Positions 22,635 to 36,084 of a stretch of 64,000 bases of DNA are shown one piece after another (within the stretch, counting starts at the first letter, position 1; each line of letters opens with the position of its first letter). Where the stretch lies: positions 610,501 to 674,500 of the forward strand of contig NW_023501062.1 in the NCBI RefSeq assembly GCF_014066305.1, in the 5' to 3' direction. Source of the DNA: Letharia columbiana (lineage: Eukaryota; Ascomycota; Lecanoromycetes; Lecanorales; Parmeliaceae). The notes under the pieces were generated by a model, which ran no database searches, was not told the origin of the DNA, and was given only the letters and a program-made list of their open reading frames with translations. A program made the position numbers and the translations under genes.

Positions 22635-22640
22635 ATAAAT

Positions 22641-24353
22641 TTACGTTTTAAATTATTTTAAATCTCTTTTTCGAGATTAGATTTATTATTATTAATTCTC
22701 TCTAATTATAAGTTTATTAATTATCTCTTTATATATTATAGAGTATTAATAATATATCTTAATAAACTTATAAATATTAGACTTATCGAAGTACTTTTTA
22801 TAAGCTTATTATCTTTACTAATATAATTATTATAAATATTAATTAAGTTTTTATATAAAGTACTATTAACTCTTTTAATATAATTCGATATATTAAAATC
22901 TTCTTTAAAATTAAATTTAATCTATTTAAATTTATTTTCTCGATATTTTATATAAAGAATTATTATTAAAGTATAAAATATTATTAATAAATAATATTTC
23001 TAAATATTATAATATTTTTTAATTATTAAAAAATATTACTTATATATAATAATTCTTATAAGAAAATAAAGAATATTATAAGCTATTTAAGTAATTATAA
23101 TATATTTAAACTTTAATTTCTTTTATTATTTTAAAATTAGAAGATTTATTAAATTATTAAAAAGAGTTTTATAAAGATTAAAAATAAGATTATAATTAGA
23201 ATAATAATTAAAAAACTTATTATTTCTTCTATATTATTAAAATTAATTATATTTATTCTTATTATTTAAATTCTTAATCTTAAATTTTATTATCTAATTA
23301 AATATATTTTTATTTAATTAATTTATTCGCTTAGCTCTTTATAATTAATTACTTATATTAATATTTTAATAATTTTAAAATATCTTTTTAAATATTTTTT
23401 AATAAATCTTTATCTATAACTTCTCTCTAATATTAATCTTTTAATTTAATTTTTTTAACTTTATATTATTATAATTTAAATATAAAAGCGTAATTTATTT
23501 ATATAGATAGTTTAAATCTAATTAAATTCGATTATAATAGATAATTAATTTCTTATAAATCGTTTTAAAAGCTTTAAAAAGTTCTTTATTCTAAAAAATT
23601 CTCTTTCTTCTTAATTTTCTAAGCTTTTTATTTATATAGTTAAATAAATAATTATAAATATTAAAAATATAATAAATTATAATCTTCTTTTCTCTACTTA
23701 TTAATTTTATAAATTTATAAAAAAATCTAATAAGTTAAATTAAATATTAAATCTATTAGAAATTAATTAAAAGTTATTTAAACGTCTAAATTATAATTTC
23801 TATTTATAATTATTTTTTATTATTTAATTTTAAATAGATAATTAATTTATTTTTTAAAAAGTATATAATATCGATATAAAGAAGTAGAGCGCGAATTAAT
23901 ATCTAATAAATTAAATCTTAACGAGTCTTAATATTCTAAAAGAGCTTAAAAAGACGTTTTAAATAATATTAGTTCTTTTTAGAAAATTAATATTTATTTA
24001 ATATTAAAATATTTTTATTTTAAAGTCGTTTAATTTATAATATAAAAAAGATCTCTTTATACTAGTCGTTAATATTAATATATATAATAATTTTTTAAAT
24101 CTTAATATAGTAAATAATATAATAATTAGATTAATAATAAAGAATATTATATCTTTATTAAGATTATTAATAGATTAATTATACTTATTTAAATTTAATT
24201 CTTATCTTCTTTATTATCTTAGCTTCTCTAAAATTTCTTATTTATTAAAATAATTCTAATATTATTTAAAAGTTCTTTTAAAACTAGTTAAATAATATAT
24301 ATTATATAAAAAATATATTATAAATAATTTAAGAATTTAAATTCTTTAATATT
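22641..24353. other. RIPed sequence, no identity
   Basis: Fully RIPed AT-rich sequence left of the Gypsy 5' LTR. No repeat partner, motif or frame could be placed by eye. Confidence 0.4.
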
Positions 24354-24517
24354 TAATATAAGCGTATTTTTAATATATCTCTTAGCTCTATAACTAGCGA
24401 GCCTTAGCGAAGATATTCTCTATTATATTATATCTTCTTTTTATCTATATAATTCGATATCTTAATTATCTTATTTAATATATTTATATTAATATTATAT
24501 CTATATTAATTTTAATA
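24354..24517 (+). repeat. 5' LTR of the Gypsy element
   Basis: 164 bp, same length as and closely similar to 35,712-35,875. The expected TG start has become TA, as RIP predicts; it ends TTTAATA where TNCA would be usual. Confidence 0.75.
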
Positions 24518-27500
24518 CTATAATTAAGATTAACTTACTTATTTTATTTATATTAGCGAACGAATTTAAAGAAATACGCTAATAGAGACTTTAATAAGAA
24601 ATTAAGTTAAGTTATTATATTTCTAAATAAGTCTATTAAATAGATAAATCGATTTTAAAGAGTTTAAAAAAGATAGTAAAACGATCTCGATAAATAGTAG
24701 TTAAGAAATAAAGAAGATATTAAATTATTTATATAGCTAGCGAATTAAAAGAAATAGCTAATATTATCTTATATTTCTATATTTAAAATATATATTAATA
24801 GTATTACTTATAACTTTATATATTATAATATTTAAAGTTTTAACGAAGTCTTAATTAGATAAGAAATAGTCGAGTTATAGCTAATTAAAGATATTATTCT
24901 TTAAAACTTTCTCGTATATAACTTCTCTATAAGATAAGAGACTTTTTAAGCGAAGTAAGTATACTCGAAAGACTATTATTTAAAGTACTTATAATCTTCT
25001 TAACGTTTTAAATAATTAAGAAATAAATATATTAAGTCCTCGTAAAGAAATAATCTTATCTCGAGCTTTATAGTAAAAATTTTTATTCTTAATATCGAAT
25101 AATTTCGATACGCTTTAGAGAGGCTTTACTACTCTCTAGTATATCTAATATTTCTAATATTTATTCTTTTAAAGTATTTAAACTTCTCTCTACTTTATTT
25201 TAAATCTTTTTTTCTTCTTTTCTATAGTAAAGTCTAATATCGAAAGAATAGATTAAATTAAGACTTTACTAAAGTAAATTAAATTTTAATAAATATTAAT
25301 TCTATTAGATAATAAAGTCGACGAGTTCGACTTAATAGATATATCTTAGAATATTATTAATAGTCTATAATTATAATATTAAATTAAATATTAATTTAAC
25401 GAATTTATAATTATATTAAATAAAATTTATTAGAAGCGAGATAATTTTCGAAAGATTATTATTCGATATTATATCGTTATAATAGAAAAGAATCTAATTA
25501 TAAATAATTTATTTTAGATTTATAGAATAATCGAGAAGATAAATTAATTAGTTTAAGATTTCTAGAAGAATATAATTTTCTTATAGCGAAAAGTTAATAA
25601 TCTTAATCTATAATCGATTAAAGATTTACGATTATTCTTAATCGAGAAGAAACGTATATCTAGATATTTAAAAGATAAATTAATTAAAATCTTAAATCTA
25701 CTTCTATTTATCGACGATAATAATTTTATTTAAAACGACTAATTCTTTAAAATAGAATAGAAATTTAAAATTAATAGCGATTATTATTTTATTAAAAACT
25801 TTAAAATAATCTACGTAATCTTATAACTCGACGATAAGACTATATAATATACGATATATAGAAGACTTCGAAACTCTATTAACTTATATTAATCTTTTAT
25901 TAAGATTATAAATAAGTTAATTAATATTTATAAGAACTTAAATTAATATAATAATATATTATATAATATATATACTCTATAATAAGAAACTCGATTCTTT
26001 ATCGATTTCTATTTAAATTTTATTCGATTAAATATTATTCTTAATATTAAGAAAACTCTTATATTAGAGAATTATCTTTTTAAGAAATTAAGAAAGAAAT
26101 TAAGGGAGTTATAGTAGATTATAAAAGATTTTACTATCTTAAAAACTATAAAAGAATATCTTTAAAAATTAAATAACTTATAACGTATTAATTATAAGAA
26201 TTTTAAGTTTATAAAGACTATTATTAAATTAATTATAATATAAATATTTATAATAATATCCGCGACTAATATATATTTTATATTTATTACTAAGTTCAAT
26301 TTAAATATAATTACTACGTCTTTAAATATTATAATTAATTTAAAGTTAAAAGAATTAATATACTATAACTACGATAAAAAAGATTATTATTAAAAGAACT
26401 ATATAATAACTACTTAAATCGAGGTTAATAAAAAGATCTTTAAGAAAGTATAACTTTACGCGATAGAAATAGACGAAGAATTCGAAATTAATAACGTCGA
26501 TATTACGAATAGCAATAATTCTTCTTTAAATTCGAGAAACAAATAATCTCTTTTAAAGTTATAATAAGAGATACTTATAAAGTATATTTAATAGATATCT
26601 TTAATAACGCTTTAATACGTCGTTCTTTTTATATATAAGTTACGCTTTTCTTATAAGAAAGAATTTATTTATTTAAGAACTCTCTTATAAATAATAGATA
26701 TATCGATACTTATATAGTTATAAACGAGTTTTTAATTTTAATAATATATAAGGTCTTATATCTAGAATTACTTTTATTATTACGATTTAAATTATTAAGA
26801 GATTATAACGACTAGATTATAAAACGATTAATTATATACTATTTACTTTTTATAATAATAATAAAAGACTATTAAGAAGAAATATATCTAATATTAATTA
26901 TACTATTAAAATATAATATAATAGTTAAAAAATCTTAAATAAATAAATACGAGATAGTTCTTAATATATTATAAAATAAGATACTCTTTTTACTTAGTTA
27001 ATATAATTATAATAATAATTAGATATTAATAATAAACGAACTCTTCTTTCTATTAACTTCAAAGCTCTAATTATTTATATTACTTACTCTTCTATCTATT
27101 ATATTAAAATAATAAAGCTCTCTCTTACTTATCTATAATAACGAAATCGATTTAAATATCTTTTTATTAAATAAGAATAAGAATAATAAGAAGTTTAAGT
27201 TTATTAATATCGTTAAGATTAATATAGCGATTTATTACTAACTAGCTCGTAAAAAAGATAATAAACTATTTATATTAATAATAAATAAGATCTATAATAA
27301 CTCGTTAATATTATATATATCTTTTACTATATAAATATTTCGTAAACCTCGTATATTAATTAATAAACTTTATTCTTATAATTTAGAAAGAAATATAAAA
27401 GATATTATAATTCTAATTATCTTATTTAGATTAATAGTATCGACGAGATTAATTCTAAAAAGATAAAATATAAATTATCTTCGAAGTATTACGACTATCT

Positions 27501-27758
27501 AGATATTTTTAATAGAATTAAAATAAATATACTTTTCTTATATTATTCTTATAATTATAAGTTAGAATTTAATAATAACTTCGATAAAATGAAATTTTCG
27601 AAAAGTAGAATCTATTTAATATTAGAATATAAATTAAAATAGATAAAGAAGTATCTAAATAAATATTTAAAGAAGAAATTTATAATATTAAGCTATATAT
27701 TATTTATCTTACTTATTCTATTCGCGAAAAAGTCGAATAGAGAATTATATTTTTATAT

Positions 27759-27935
27759 AAACTATCGAAAGCTAAACGCTATTACTAAAAGAAATCGATA
27801 TTTAATTCTATTAATAGATAAGATTTTAATAAGAATTTAGAAATATAAATATCTTACTCGATTAAATATTATAGCCGCGTTTAATAAACTACGTATATAT
27901 CTCGATAGCGAGAATTTTACTACTTTTATTATCTC
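27759..27935 (+). pseudogene. Gypsy reverse transcriptase, N-terminal part (RIPed)
   Basis: The frame reads NYRKLNAITKRNRY, LILLIDKIL, a stop, then KYKYLTRLNIIAAFNKLRI and LDSENFTTF, the fingers/palm order of Ty3/Gypsy RT. In-frame TAG is a RIP product. It is cut at 27,935 by the nested LTR element and resumes at 32,482. Confidence 0.8.
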
Positions 27936-30900
27936 TATTACGAGTATACTCTACTTAGCTCTTAACTCTATAACTAGCGAGTCTTAACGAAGATATTCTC
28001 TATTATATTATATCTTCTTCTTATATATATAATTTAATAGTCTTATTATTCTATTCTATCTTACTTATATAATATATCTCTATACTAGTTCTAATATTAT
28101 AATAAGACTTCTTTATATTTCTTAACTCGACGAAGAGAACTAACGAGTTTTTTACTTTCTACTCGAAGTAAGCGATCGAGTTTAATAAAGAAAACGCTAA
28201 GTATTTCTATTATATAGAAGCTCTATTATATATATAAATTATAAATCATCTATATTATTCGAAAGAATTTATATTAGATAATTTATATTATTAACGATAG
28301 TCTAATTTATTAAAAAACGAGTTCTCTATATCGAATATAAGAAATTCTTCTTCGCTTTATTTCTTATAAAAAATCTATTATCGATTAATAGACTCTTAGC
28401 GAACTTTCTATTATTCGAAAGAATATTATTTAGAGTACTTATAGTCTTTATAACGACTTTATTAATTAAGAAATAAGTATTTTAAGTATTATAGTTAAAT
28501 ATTAATACTTAATATAGAGATCTACTATCTTTCTCGACTCGTATATATCTTTATAGTATCGAAATTCTAGAGATCTCTTTATTCTATCGATATTTATAAT
28601 AACTCTCGACGGGAAAGCCTAGTTAAAATCGCTATTTTTACGTCTATCTTCTTCGCTTCGTTTTTATCTATATTTAATATATTATAAATTTCTTAAATTT
28701 ATTTATATTAATATTAAGATATCGCTCTTTATATCGTCGTTATAAGAATACTTTCTCTTTCTTTAAATTACGATCTTCTATATATCGTAACTAATTTTAT
28801 CTTATATACGAAGATCTATATACGAGATATTCGCCTTTAAATTCGCTATAACTTTATATACTATAAGTAAAGGCCTATGAATTAAATTCATGAAGTTGAA
28901 TTTTTCATTTTCTAAGTCAAATGGGTTGGATTTTTCTAAGTCAAATCGAATTTTAGCCCTAGCCCTAAGTCAAATCGAACTCTAATCGCTTGCTATACGT
29001 TTTTAATCTACTTCCACCACTATAAAATTAATTTAATCTATGTGATATATAGGTATATATATGTGGAGAGAGGCGCGCTAAGGCCTAATTAGAAGGTGTA
29101 TCGAATGTGAAGGATTGATTCGTAATAATTGCCTATAAAAATAGAGAAAGGCCATGTCCTTATGGCAAGAAGTATCGAAATACCGGAAAGAAATGGAGAC
29201 AATATGCTAATTAGTGATGTGAATCCCACATTATCTCCTGCCGCAGTGAAATCTTTCGAATAATGAAATAGCTGTTAGAGCAAGACATCGGACGGTTTTA
29301 ATTCGTCCAAATATGTATCGTCCGATGTTCCTCCTGCAGAGGCTTATTGGCTATGATCGTCGCAGTAGATCCTCCTCTTGTGACGTTATTATAGTTCCTC
29401 CTCTTACTCCTTAATACAGTGGGGATAATAGGTCAAGTTGCAGTAGTGTTCTCCGCTTGCTGAGTGATGATTTAATGTAGAATCGTGGAGAGCTGTGACG
29501 TGGGATCTTAGAGAGCTGAGCCGTGTTTTTGACGATGATAGCCTTGTTGCCGCTTGGTTTCTCCGCAGTGTTCTCCGCATTTGCCTGTTGTAGTTCCTCC
29601 TCTTGCTCCTCCTCTTATAGAGTATCAGACTGAGTGGCTAGCTGAGTGGCTGACTGAGTGGTAACTGATATGACGTGGGATCTTGGAGAGCTGAGCCGTG
29701 TTCTTGACGATGGTAGCCTTGTTGCCGCTTGTTTCTCCGCAGTGTTCTCCGCAGTGTTCTCCGCAGTGTTCTCCGCATTTGCCTGTTGTAGTTCCTCCTC
29801 TTACCCTTATGTAGTGGGGATGACAGGCTAAGTTGCAGTGGTGTTCTCCGCTTGCTAAGTGATGATTTGATGTGGAATCGTGGAGGCTATAACGTGGGAT
29901 CTTGGAGAGCTGGCCGTGTTCTTGGTGCTGGGGCCTTGTTGCCGCTTGGTTTCTCCGCAGTGTTCTCCGCATTCGCCTGCTGTATTGACTTCTCTTGCCT
30001 GGCTGAGTAGATTGGTGTGAGATCGTGGAGAGTAGACCTGTTGTGTCACTGCTGCTGATGACTGTCTCCGCAATATTCTCCGCAGTATTCTCCGTATTCG
30101 CCTGTTGTAGATCCTCCTCTTGTTTAACTGAGTGCGAGGGTACCGAGGGTAAATGTGTTTATATTAGTGGAATTGATAGAATTGATAGAATTAATAGAAT
30201 TGTAGAGAAGAATGGTTACACAAATAGGTGGAAGGATTATTATCCGATCCCGGACGCGTCTGGTGTGACTACCATGACTACCATATTTAAATGTCCATTT
30301 AATCCACTAATAGTAGGCCAAACTTCATTATTTTTACAGCGTTAGAAAGCGCACACTGAGCTCTACAATTTATCAAATTATGAAGAAACGCATCCGTAGG
30401 GGCTGGTTATTTCAGAGGATAAGACTTCTGCATATAGATTTTTGTAGATTTTTGATGGTTGCGGACGCTATTTTATTTACCCGCGGTGTCTAACCAAAAG
30501 CGTAGACCTAACGATTGATGATTGGCTGCCATATAAATTCAAGGTTTTCTAGTTGCCTACCTTTTCTTTTTATATACTGATATATATAGCGCTCTCTATC
30601 TACTAAGAATCTTTATTAGTAATTTTATATTAATTAAGAGAAGACGTAAGGTTAAAACTCGACTAATATCTCTATTCTTTTACCCCCGTTCTTATCTTTA
30701 TCTATATTACGAGATTTTAAAGTATTAAGAGTATATTAATATCGACTAATCTCGTTATAGTTAATTAAATAGTTATTAGTTACTTAGCTCGAGACTATCG
30801 AATTTATCTATATTTAATAATATTAATAAATTTAAATTTAAGAATTAGAAAATAAGAATTATAAATAAACTTAGTTTTAATAAAGATTATTATTCTATTA

Positions 30901-32481
30901 ACGCTTTTTAAATAAATTATATTATATCGCGTTTTAAAGAAAAGACTATTAAATATATAATATCTAGATATCGAATAACTATTAAAAATTCTTATTTTTT
31001 AATTAACGATCTTCTAGACTAGCTAAGTAATCTTTATAAGACTTTATTAGATATTATTCGATAAAGAAATATTTATAATTATTTAATCTTTAGATAACGT
31101 AATAGTTAGTTATTTTCTAAGTTCTATATAAAATTTATAAAATATATCGCGTATATATAGAAGTATAGTAATAAAGAATATTAGATTAATATTATTTAGC
31201 TAGATCTTATAATCGATTTAAGAGATAGAGTAAATCTTCGTCTTCTAGACGAATATACTATATATGAAAGAAAGTAAATATTATTAGATTTAAAGAAATA
31301 TCTTATTATATTAGAATATCGTAATCTAATATATATCGAACGATTAACGAATAAGAAAGTAAAGATATTTATTAAATAGTATATTAAGATAAGACTTAAG
31401 AATATAAGTAAACCACGTAATAAATATACTATTATTTCTCGCTCTAATTTAGAGAAATATAGACGATAGATTAAACTTATTAAATCTATAAACGATAAGT
31501 TATATAGATATATTAAATCTATAAATAATATAATTATAAGAATATAATAGATATAGTTAAGAACGTAGTAGTTTTATAAATATAATTAAAATTAATATAA
31601 ATATCGATAAATTCTCGAATATCGTATTTTTAAACGAATTAAAATTATTCGATATCTTTAAAATAATCTTATTTTTTTATATTTATAAATTAACTTTATA
31701 GATTTATATTACTTAATAATTATCTTATATTAAATCTATTAATTAAACTCTCTATATTATTATATATCTAAACGACTTTCGAAATTATAATACGTTATTT
31801 ATAAATCTTACTATCGTCGTTAATAGTTTCGATTAATATTAGCTATATAATATTTTATAAAGAAACTTATATCGAAATTATCTAATATTAATTTAGAGTT
31901 TTAGCGTCTACGGCTTAATTTAATTCGAGAGATATCGACTAATTAGATTATATTATTTTATTAATTTCTTCTCTATTATATTAGATAATTATTATATAAT
32001 AAATTCTTTTTCGATTATTATTTATTTAATTCTTTATAAATTCTTATTAAATTAAAAGCCTCTTAACGCTATAATAAAGTGCTATCGATAACGCGCTAGC
32101 GAAATCTCCGAGACGCGATATTACTATCGCTATTAGCGTTAAAGAAAGATATTAATTTAATCTAATATAGTATATATTAAAAGTCTTTATTTTTATAGAT
32201 TTTAGCGAGCGATAATTCTTTCAAAGAATTATAGATATTTAAAAATATAAGATAAGTAATAAATCTATATCTTCGATCTATTAATTATAAAAGTTATAGC
32301 TCTTTAAGAGAGAAGAGTATTATTACGAGCGTATTTTACTTAGCTCTTAATTCTATAGCTAGCGAGTCTTAACGAAGATATCTTCTATTATATTATATCT
32401 TCTTTTTATATATATAATTCGATAGTCTTATTATTTTATTCTATCTTACTTATATAATATATCTCTATACTAGTTTTAATA
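27936..32481 (+). mobile_element. nested LTR element inserted in the Gypsy RT gene
   Basis: Direct 161 bp LTRs lie at 27,936-28,096 and 32,321-32,481, both starting TATTACGAG and ending CTAATA or TTAATA. The 5 bp ATCTC flanks both sides (27,931-27,935 and 32,482-32,486), an exact target-site duplication. The LTRs resemble those of the host element. The interior, minus the family A insertion, is about 2.7 kb and shows no RT or integrase motif, so it was probably non-autonomous. The block just inside the 5' LTR (TTATAATAAGACTTCTTTAT) also follows the LTR at 36,085. Confidence 0.8.
28866..30580 (-). mobile_element. family A element, copy 4 (un-RIPed)
   Basis: It lies in reverse orientation inside the nested LTR element. 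On the plus strand it starts AGTAAAGGCCTATGAATTAA, with a 15 bp palindrome at 28,877-28,891. It ends near 30,580, where the element's own 5' end (CAGTATATAAAAAGAAAAGG on the minus strand) lies. CA and TG are at normal frequency, in sharp contrast to both flanks. The tandem core (about 29,370-30,125) is arranged as in copies 2 and 3. A frame in the core reads SVKQEEDLQQANTENTAEN on the minus strand. No known transposition protein is recognised. Exact ends and target duplication are unclear because both flanks are TA repeats. Confidence 0.75.
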
Positions 32482-33420
32482 ATCTCTCTTAAAGTATATA
32501 AGTATTAGATTCTCCTCTTCGATCTAATTAACGACTCGACTATATATTAATAATATATAAATAATATTCTATTCGAATATCTAAATAACTTCTATTAGAT
32601 TTATCTCGATAATATACTTATTTATAATAAGATAAAAAAGAAATACGTTTAATATATTAGATAAATTCTTTAGAAATTAAGAGATATTAATCTTTAGATA
32701 AATATTCTTAAATATAAATTCTACGTTTAAAAAATTAAATTTCTAAATCTATTAATATCTATAAACGAGTTATAAATAAATTCTATTAAAATTTAAATTA
32801 TTATTAAGTAAACTATATCTATTAATCTTAAAGAGATATAGATCTTTATTAAATTTTATAATTTTTATCGATAATTTATTAGAGACTTCTTTAAAATAAT
32901 TAAATTTATAATAAAACTTACGATAAAGAAGATTATATTTAATTAGTTTCTAGTATATTAAGAGATCTTTTACTTTCTTAAAGTTATTATTACTAAAGCT
33001 TTAGTTCTATATTATTTTAATAGAATAAAAAAGATCGTTTTAGAGATTAACTCTTTTAATTACGTTAATAAAGATATTTTTTTCTAATATAATAATAAGA
33101 AAGTACTTTATTTAATAGTCTTTTATAGTAAAAATCTAACCTCTATCGAGTATAATTACTAGATCTATAATAAGAAACTATTAATAATTATTCGCTATCT
33201 AGAATACTAACGCCTTAAACTAGAATATATAAACGTTCTTATTAAAATCTTTATCGATTATAAAGAACTAATATATTTTACTAAGAAAAGAAATCTTAAT
33301 TAACGCTAGGCTCGATATTTAAATATATTATTAGAATTTAATATAAAGATTATTTATCGATCTAGATCTTAGAACGTTAAGATTAATATACTTATATAAA
33401 TAACTAAGTATAAATTAATT
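32482..33420 (+). pseudogene. Gypsy RT C-terminal part and RNase H (RIPed)
   Basis: It continues the RT interrupted at 27,935. Visible relics are an LPFGL-like box near 32,500, the YLDNILIY catalytic box near 32,605 and a FCNFYRRFI-like stretch near 32,860 in the usual RT/RNase H connection. VLYYFN-, AFYSKNLTSIEYNY- and LEY-like stretches follow, typical of Gypsy RNase H. Many Trp/Gln codons are now stops. Confidence 0.7.
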
Positions 33421-33599
33421 AATTTCGAGAATAAACGATTACGCTAATAGTATTAAATAATCTTTATCTTTAATCGATTAAAATTAAATAGCGAATATAT
33501 TAATATATATATAATCGATAATCTTATTTATTATAAGATAGTAGAAGCTAATAAGAAGAACGACTATTATATAGAAATTCGTAACGCTATCGTCGAAGA

Positions 33600-34450
33600 T
33601 AAGAATAAGTTTTAAGAGATTACTCTTAATAAATACTTTATATAAAATAAAATACTTTATTATTAGAATTATTTATAAATATTCGATAATATATATATCG
33701 ATATTATTCGAGAGATATATAATTAACTATTCTACGAATATTCTAAAATAGCTCGTATTTATAAACTACTTAAAAGAGAGTATTACTAGCGAGAAATAAA
33801 GGCGATAATAGTTATCTACGTTCGAAATTACTATATCTATTAAGAGAGCTAAGATACTTCGTAATCGAGAATATAATTTACTTTAGTCTCTATTAATTTT
33901 ATAGAAATAATAATAAGATATATTAATCGACTTTATTATAGACTTATCTATATTCGATAACTATAATACTATTTAAATAGCGATCGATTAACTTATTAAG
34001 AAACGTTACTATATAATTTATTTTAATATTAATAAAGATATTATTACTAAAAAGATAGTTAACTTATTATTTAAAAAAGTATTTTATCTATATAATCTAT
34101 TAATCTTAATAATATCGAATCGAGACTCTTAATTTATAGCTATTATATAAAAGTTTTTTTTACGAGAAACTAAGTATTATAATTAAGCTATTAATAGTCT
34201 TTTACTCTAAAATCGATAAATAGATTAAATAAGCGAATTAGAATATAAAGCGTTATCTTTAAATATACTATAACTATATATAAAACGACTAGATAAGATA
34301 ATTATCTATTATCGAGTTCGTCGATAATAATATTATCTTATCGACTATTAATATTCTATCTTTTCTTATAAATAAGAGATTTTATTCTCGAATAACTTTT
34401 AGCTCGAATATTATTAACTATAAGATTATATATAAGCGTTTTAATATTAC
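33600..34450 (+). pseudogene. Gypsy integrase (RIPed)
   Basis: A zinc-finger-like region near 33,700-33,850 (YVRNYYIY relic) precedes the core. The SDRGSQF-type motif survives as S-N-R-D-S-stop-F at 34,115-34,138. The order relative to RT and the chromodomain fits Ty3/Gypsy. Residue-level alignment was not possible. Confidence 0.65.
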
Positions 34451-34859
34451 TTAGATAAAGAATATTATAAACTATATAAAATAAGTTCTTAAATATATTC
34501 GAAGTAATATCGATCGTATTTAGAAAACTATAATTATATAAATTAATAAATATTAATAAAAGATTACTTTTTAAATAGACGATAAGATCTTTCTAAATAA
34601 TAAGAATATTATCTTCGATCGCTCTTCTTATAAATTAGATTATAAGAGACTTAATTTATTTAAGATTATAGATCTTATAGAAATCTTATATTATTTAAAA
34701 CTTTTATTAAGTATAAGAATTTATAATATCTTTAATTTTAATCTCTTAAATCTCGTAGTAAATAATCTCTTACTAGAATAGATAAACTCTTTACTAGAAT
34801 ATATTACTATTAATAATCGAATCGAATAAATTATTAAAGAAATACTTATTTTTAAATTA

Positions 34860-34985
34860 ATCTATAGTCGTCTTAAGTATAAAGTTAAATGAGAAAATCT
34901 CGATAATAATCTTATCTAATATAATATAAACGATAATAAATTCGAAAATTACTAGAATTTAATAGACGACTTTTATAAGTAATAT
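34860..34985 (+). pseudogene. chromodomain-like C-terminus (RIPed)
   Basis: The reading LKYKVK-stop-ENLDNNLI-stop-Y, then FENY-stop-NLIDDFYK, fits the fungal chromovirus pattern in which a YxVKW core is followed by an acidic W-Y segment and a final FHxxYP helix. Such domains steer integration to heterochromatin. Confidence 0.6.
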
Positions 34986-35711
34986 CTCGAAGAGTTTTAT
35001 CTATAAAGAATTAACTAATAAGATTTCGAAACTATCTCGAATACCTCTTTTTTAATTAAATTAAAATTATTCGATATCTTTATAATAGTCTTATTTTTTT
35101 AGAGTCGAAAATCGATTTTCTAGACTTATATCGATCGAAAATTATATTATATATAGTCTCTCGCGTAGAATTTTCTTATTAACTAATATCTAAGTATCTT
35201 TTAAAGCTATAATATATTATTTATAAATCTTACTATCGTCGTCGATAATCTCTATTAATATCGATTATATAATACTTCGAGAGAAACTTACTTAATATTA
35301 AATTAGAGTTTTTAACGTCTATAACTTAATTCGATTCGAGAGTTCTCGATTAATTACGTTATATTATTTTATCGATATTTTATTCGCTTAAATATAAATT
35401 TAAAAATTACTATTATTTATCTCTATATTTATATATCTTATTTTCGCTATATTATATTAATCTTCTCTTAATTAAACTTTTTATATATATTTAAAATATA
35501 ATTAATAACGTTATTATAGTATAATTAAGAAGAGCTATTATCGTTATTAATATCGCTCTTAAAGAAAGATATTATATTAAAAGATTTCAGATATAATTAT
35601 TTCTTTACTACTTTTATTATTTTTTTTAGACGTTAAGCGTATATATATATTTATTTTTCTATCTTTCTATTTACTAATTATAGAATATAATTTAATAAAG
35701 AGAGAGAATAA

Positions 35712-35875
35712 TATTACGAGCGTATTTTTAATATACTTTTTAGCTCTATAACTAGCGAGTCTTAGCGAAGATATTCTCTATTATATTATATCTTCTTTTT
35801 ATCTATATAATTCGATATCTTAATTATCTTATTTAATATATCTATATTAATATTATATCTATATTAATTCTAATA
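35712..35875 (+). repeat. 3' LTR of the Gypsy element
   Basis: 164 bp, starting TATTACGAGCGTATTTTTAA and ending TTCTAATA. It pairs with 24,354-24,517. Confidence 0.75.
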
Positions 35876-36084
35876 ATCTTATAAATTATTTATTACGAAA
35901 ATAAAAAGATAAATAATTAAATTATTAAAGAGTATATTATTATTATTAACGTTATTAATTATAAGTTTAAATATATAAATTTAAATCTTATATTTTATAA
36001 GAATTAAATTAATAATATTTATAAGTTTCTAGCTAGTATATTTATCTTCGATATATTTAAAATCTATAAGAATCTTATATTATT

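Larger units (their letters stand above)
24354..35875 (+). mobile_element. RIPed chromodomain-type Ty3/Gypsy LTR retrotransposon, split by a nested element
   Basis: The ends are two 164 bp LTRs (24,354-24,517 and 35,712-35,875) sharing TCTATAACTAGCGAG and GCGAAGATATTCTCTATTAT. The flanks ATATT and ATCTT match at 4 of 5 bases. The pol order is reverse transcriptase, RNase H, integrase, chromodomain, as in Ty3/Gypsy chromoviruses. RT: NYRKLNAITKRNRY near 27,759, then TRLNIIAAFNKLRI. After the interruption, a YxYxxLLFDLIN relic of the usual LPFGL box lies near 32,500 and YLDNILIY near 32,605. Integrase: SNRDS-stop-F at 34,115, a RIPed SDRGSQF-type motif. Chromodomain: about 34,860-34,985, with an NLIDDFYK end. 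Stops occur throughout, so it is dead. RT continuity across 27,935/32,482 shows that the intervening 4.5 kb is a later insertion. Confidence 0.82.

Noticed and set aside
28866..30580. Helitron assignment for family A
   Set aside because: A palindrome near the 3' end and a possible TC start are suggestive, but the CTRR terminus, Rep/helicase coding and a clear A/T insertion site are absent.
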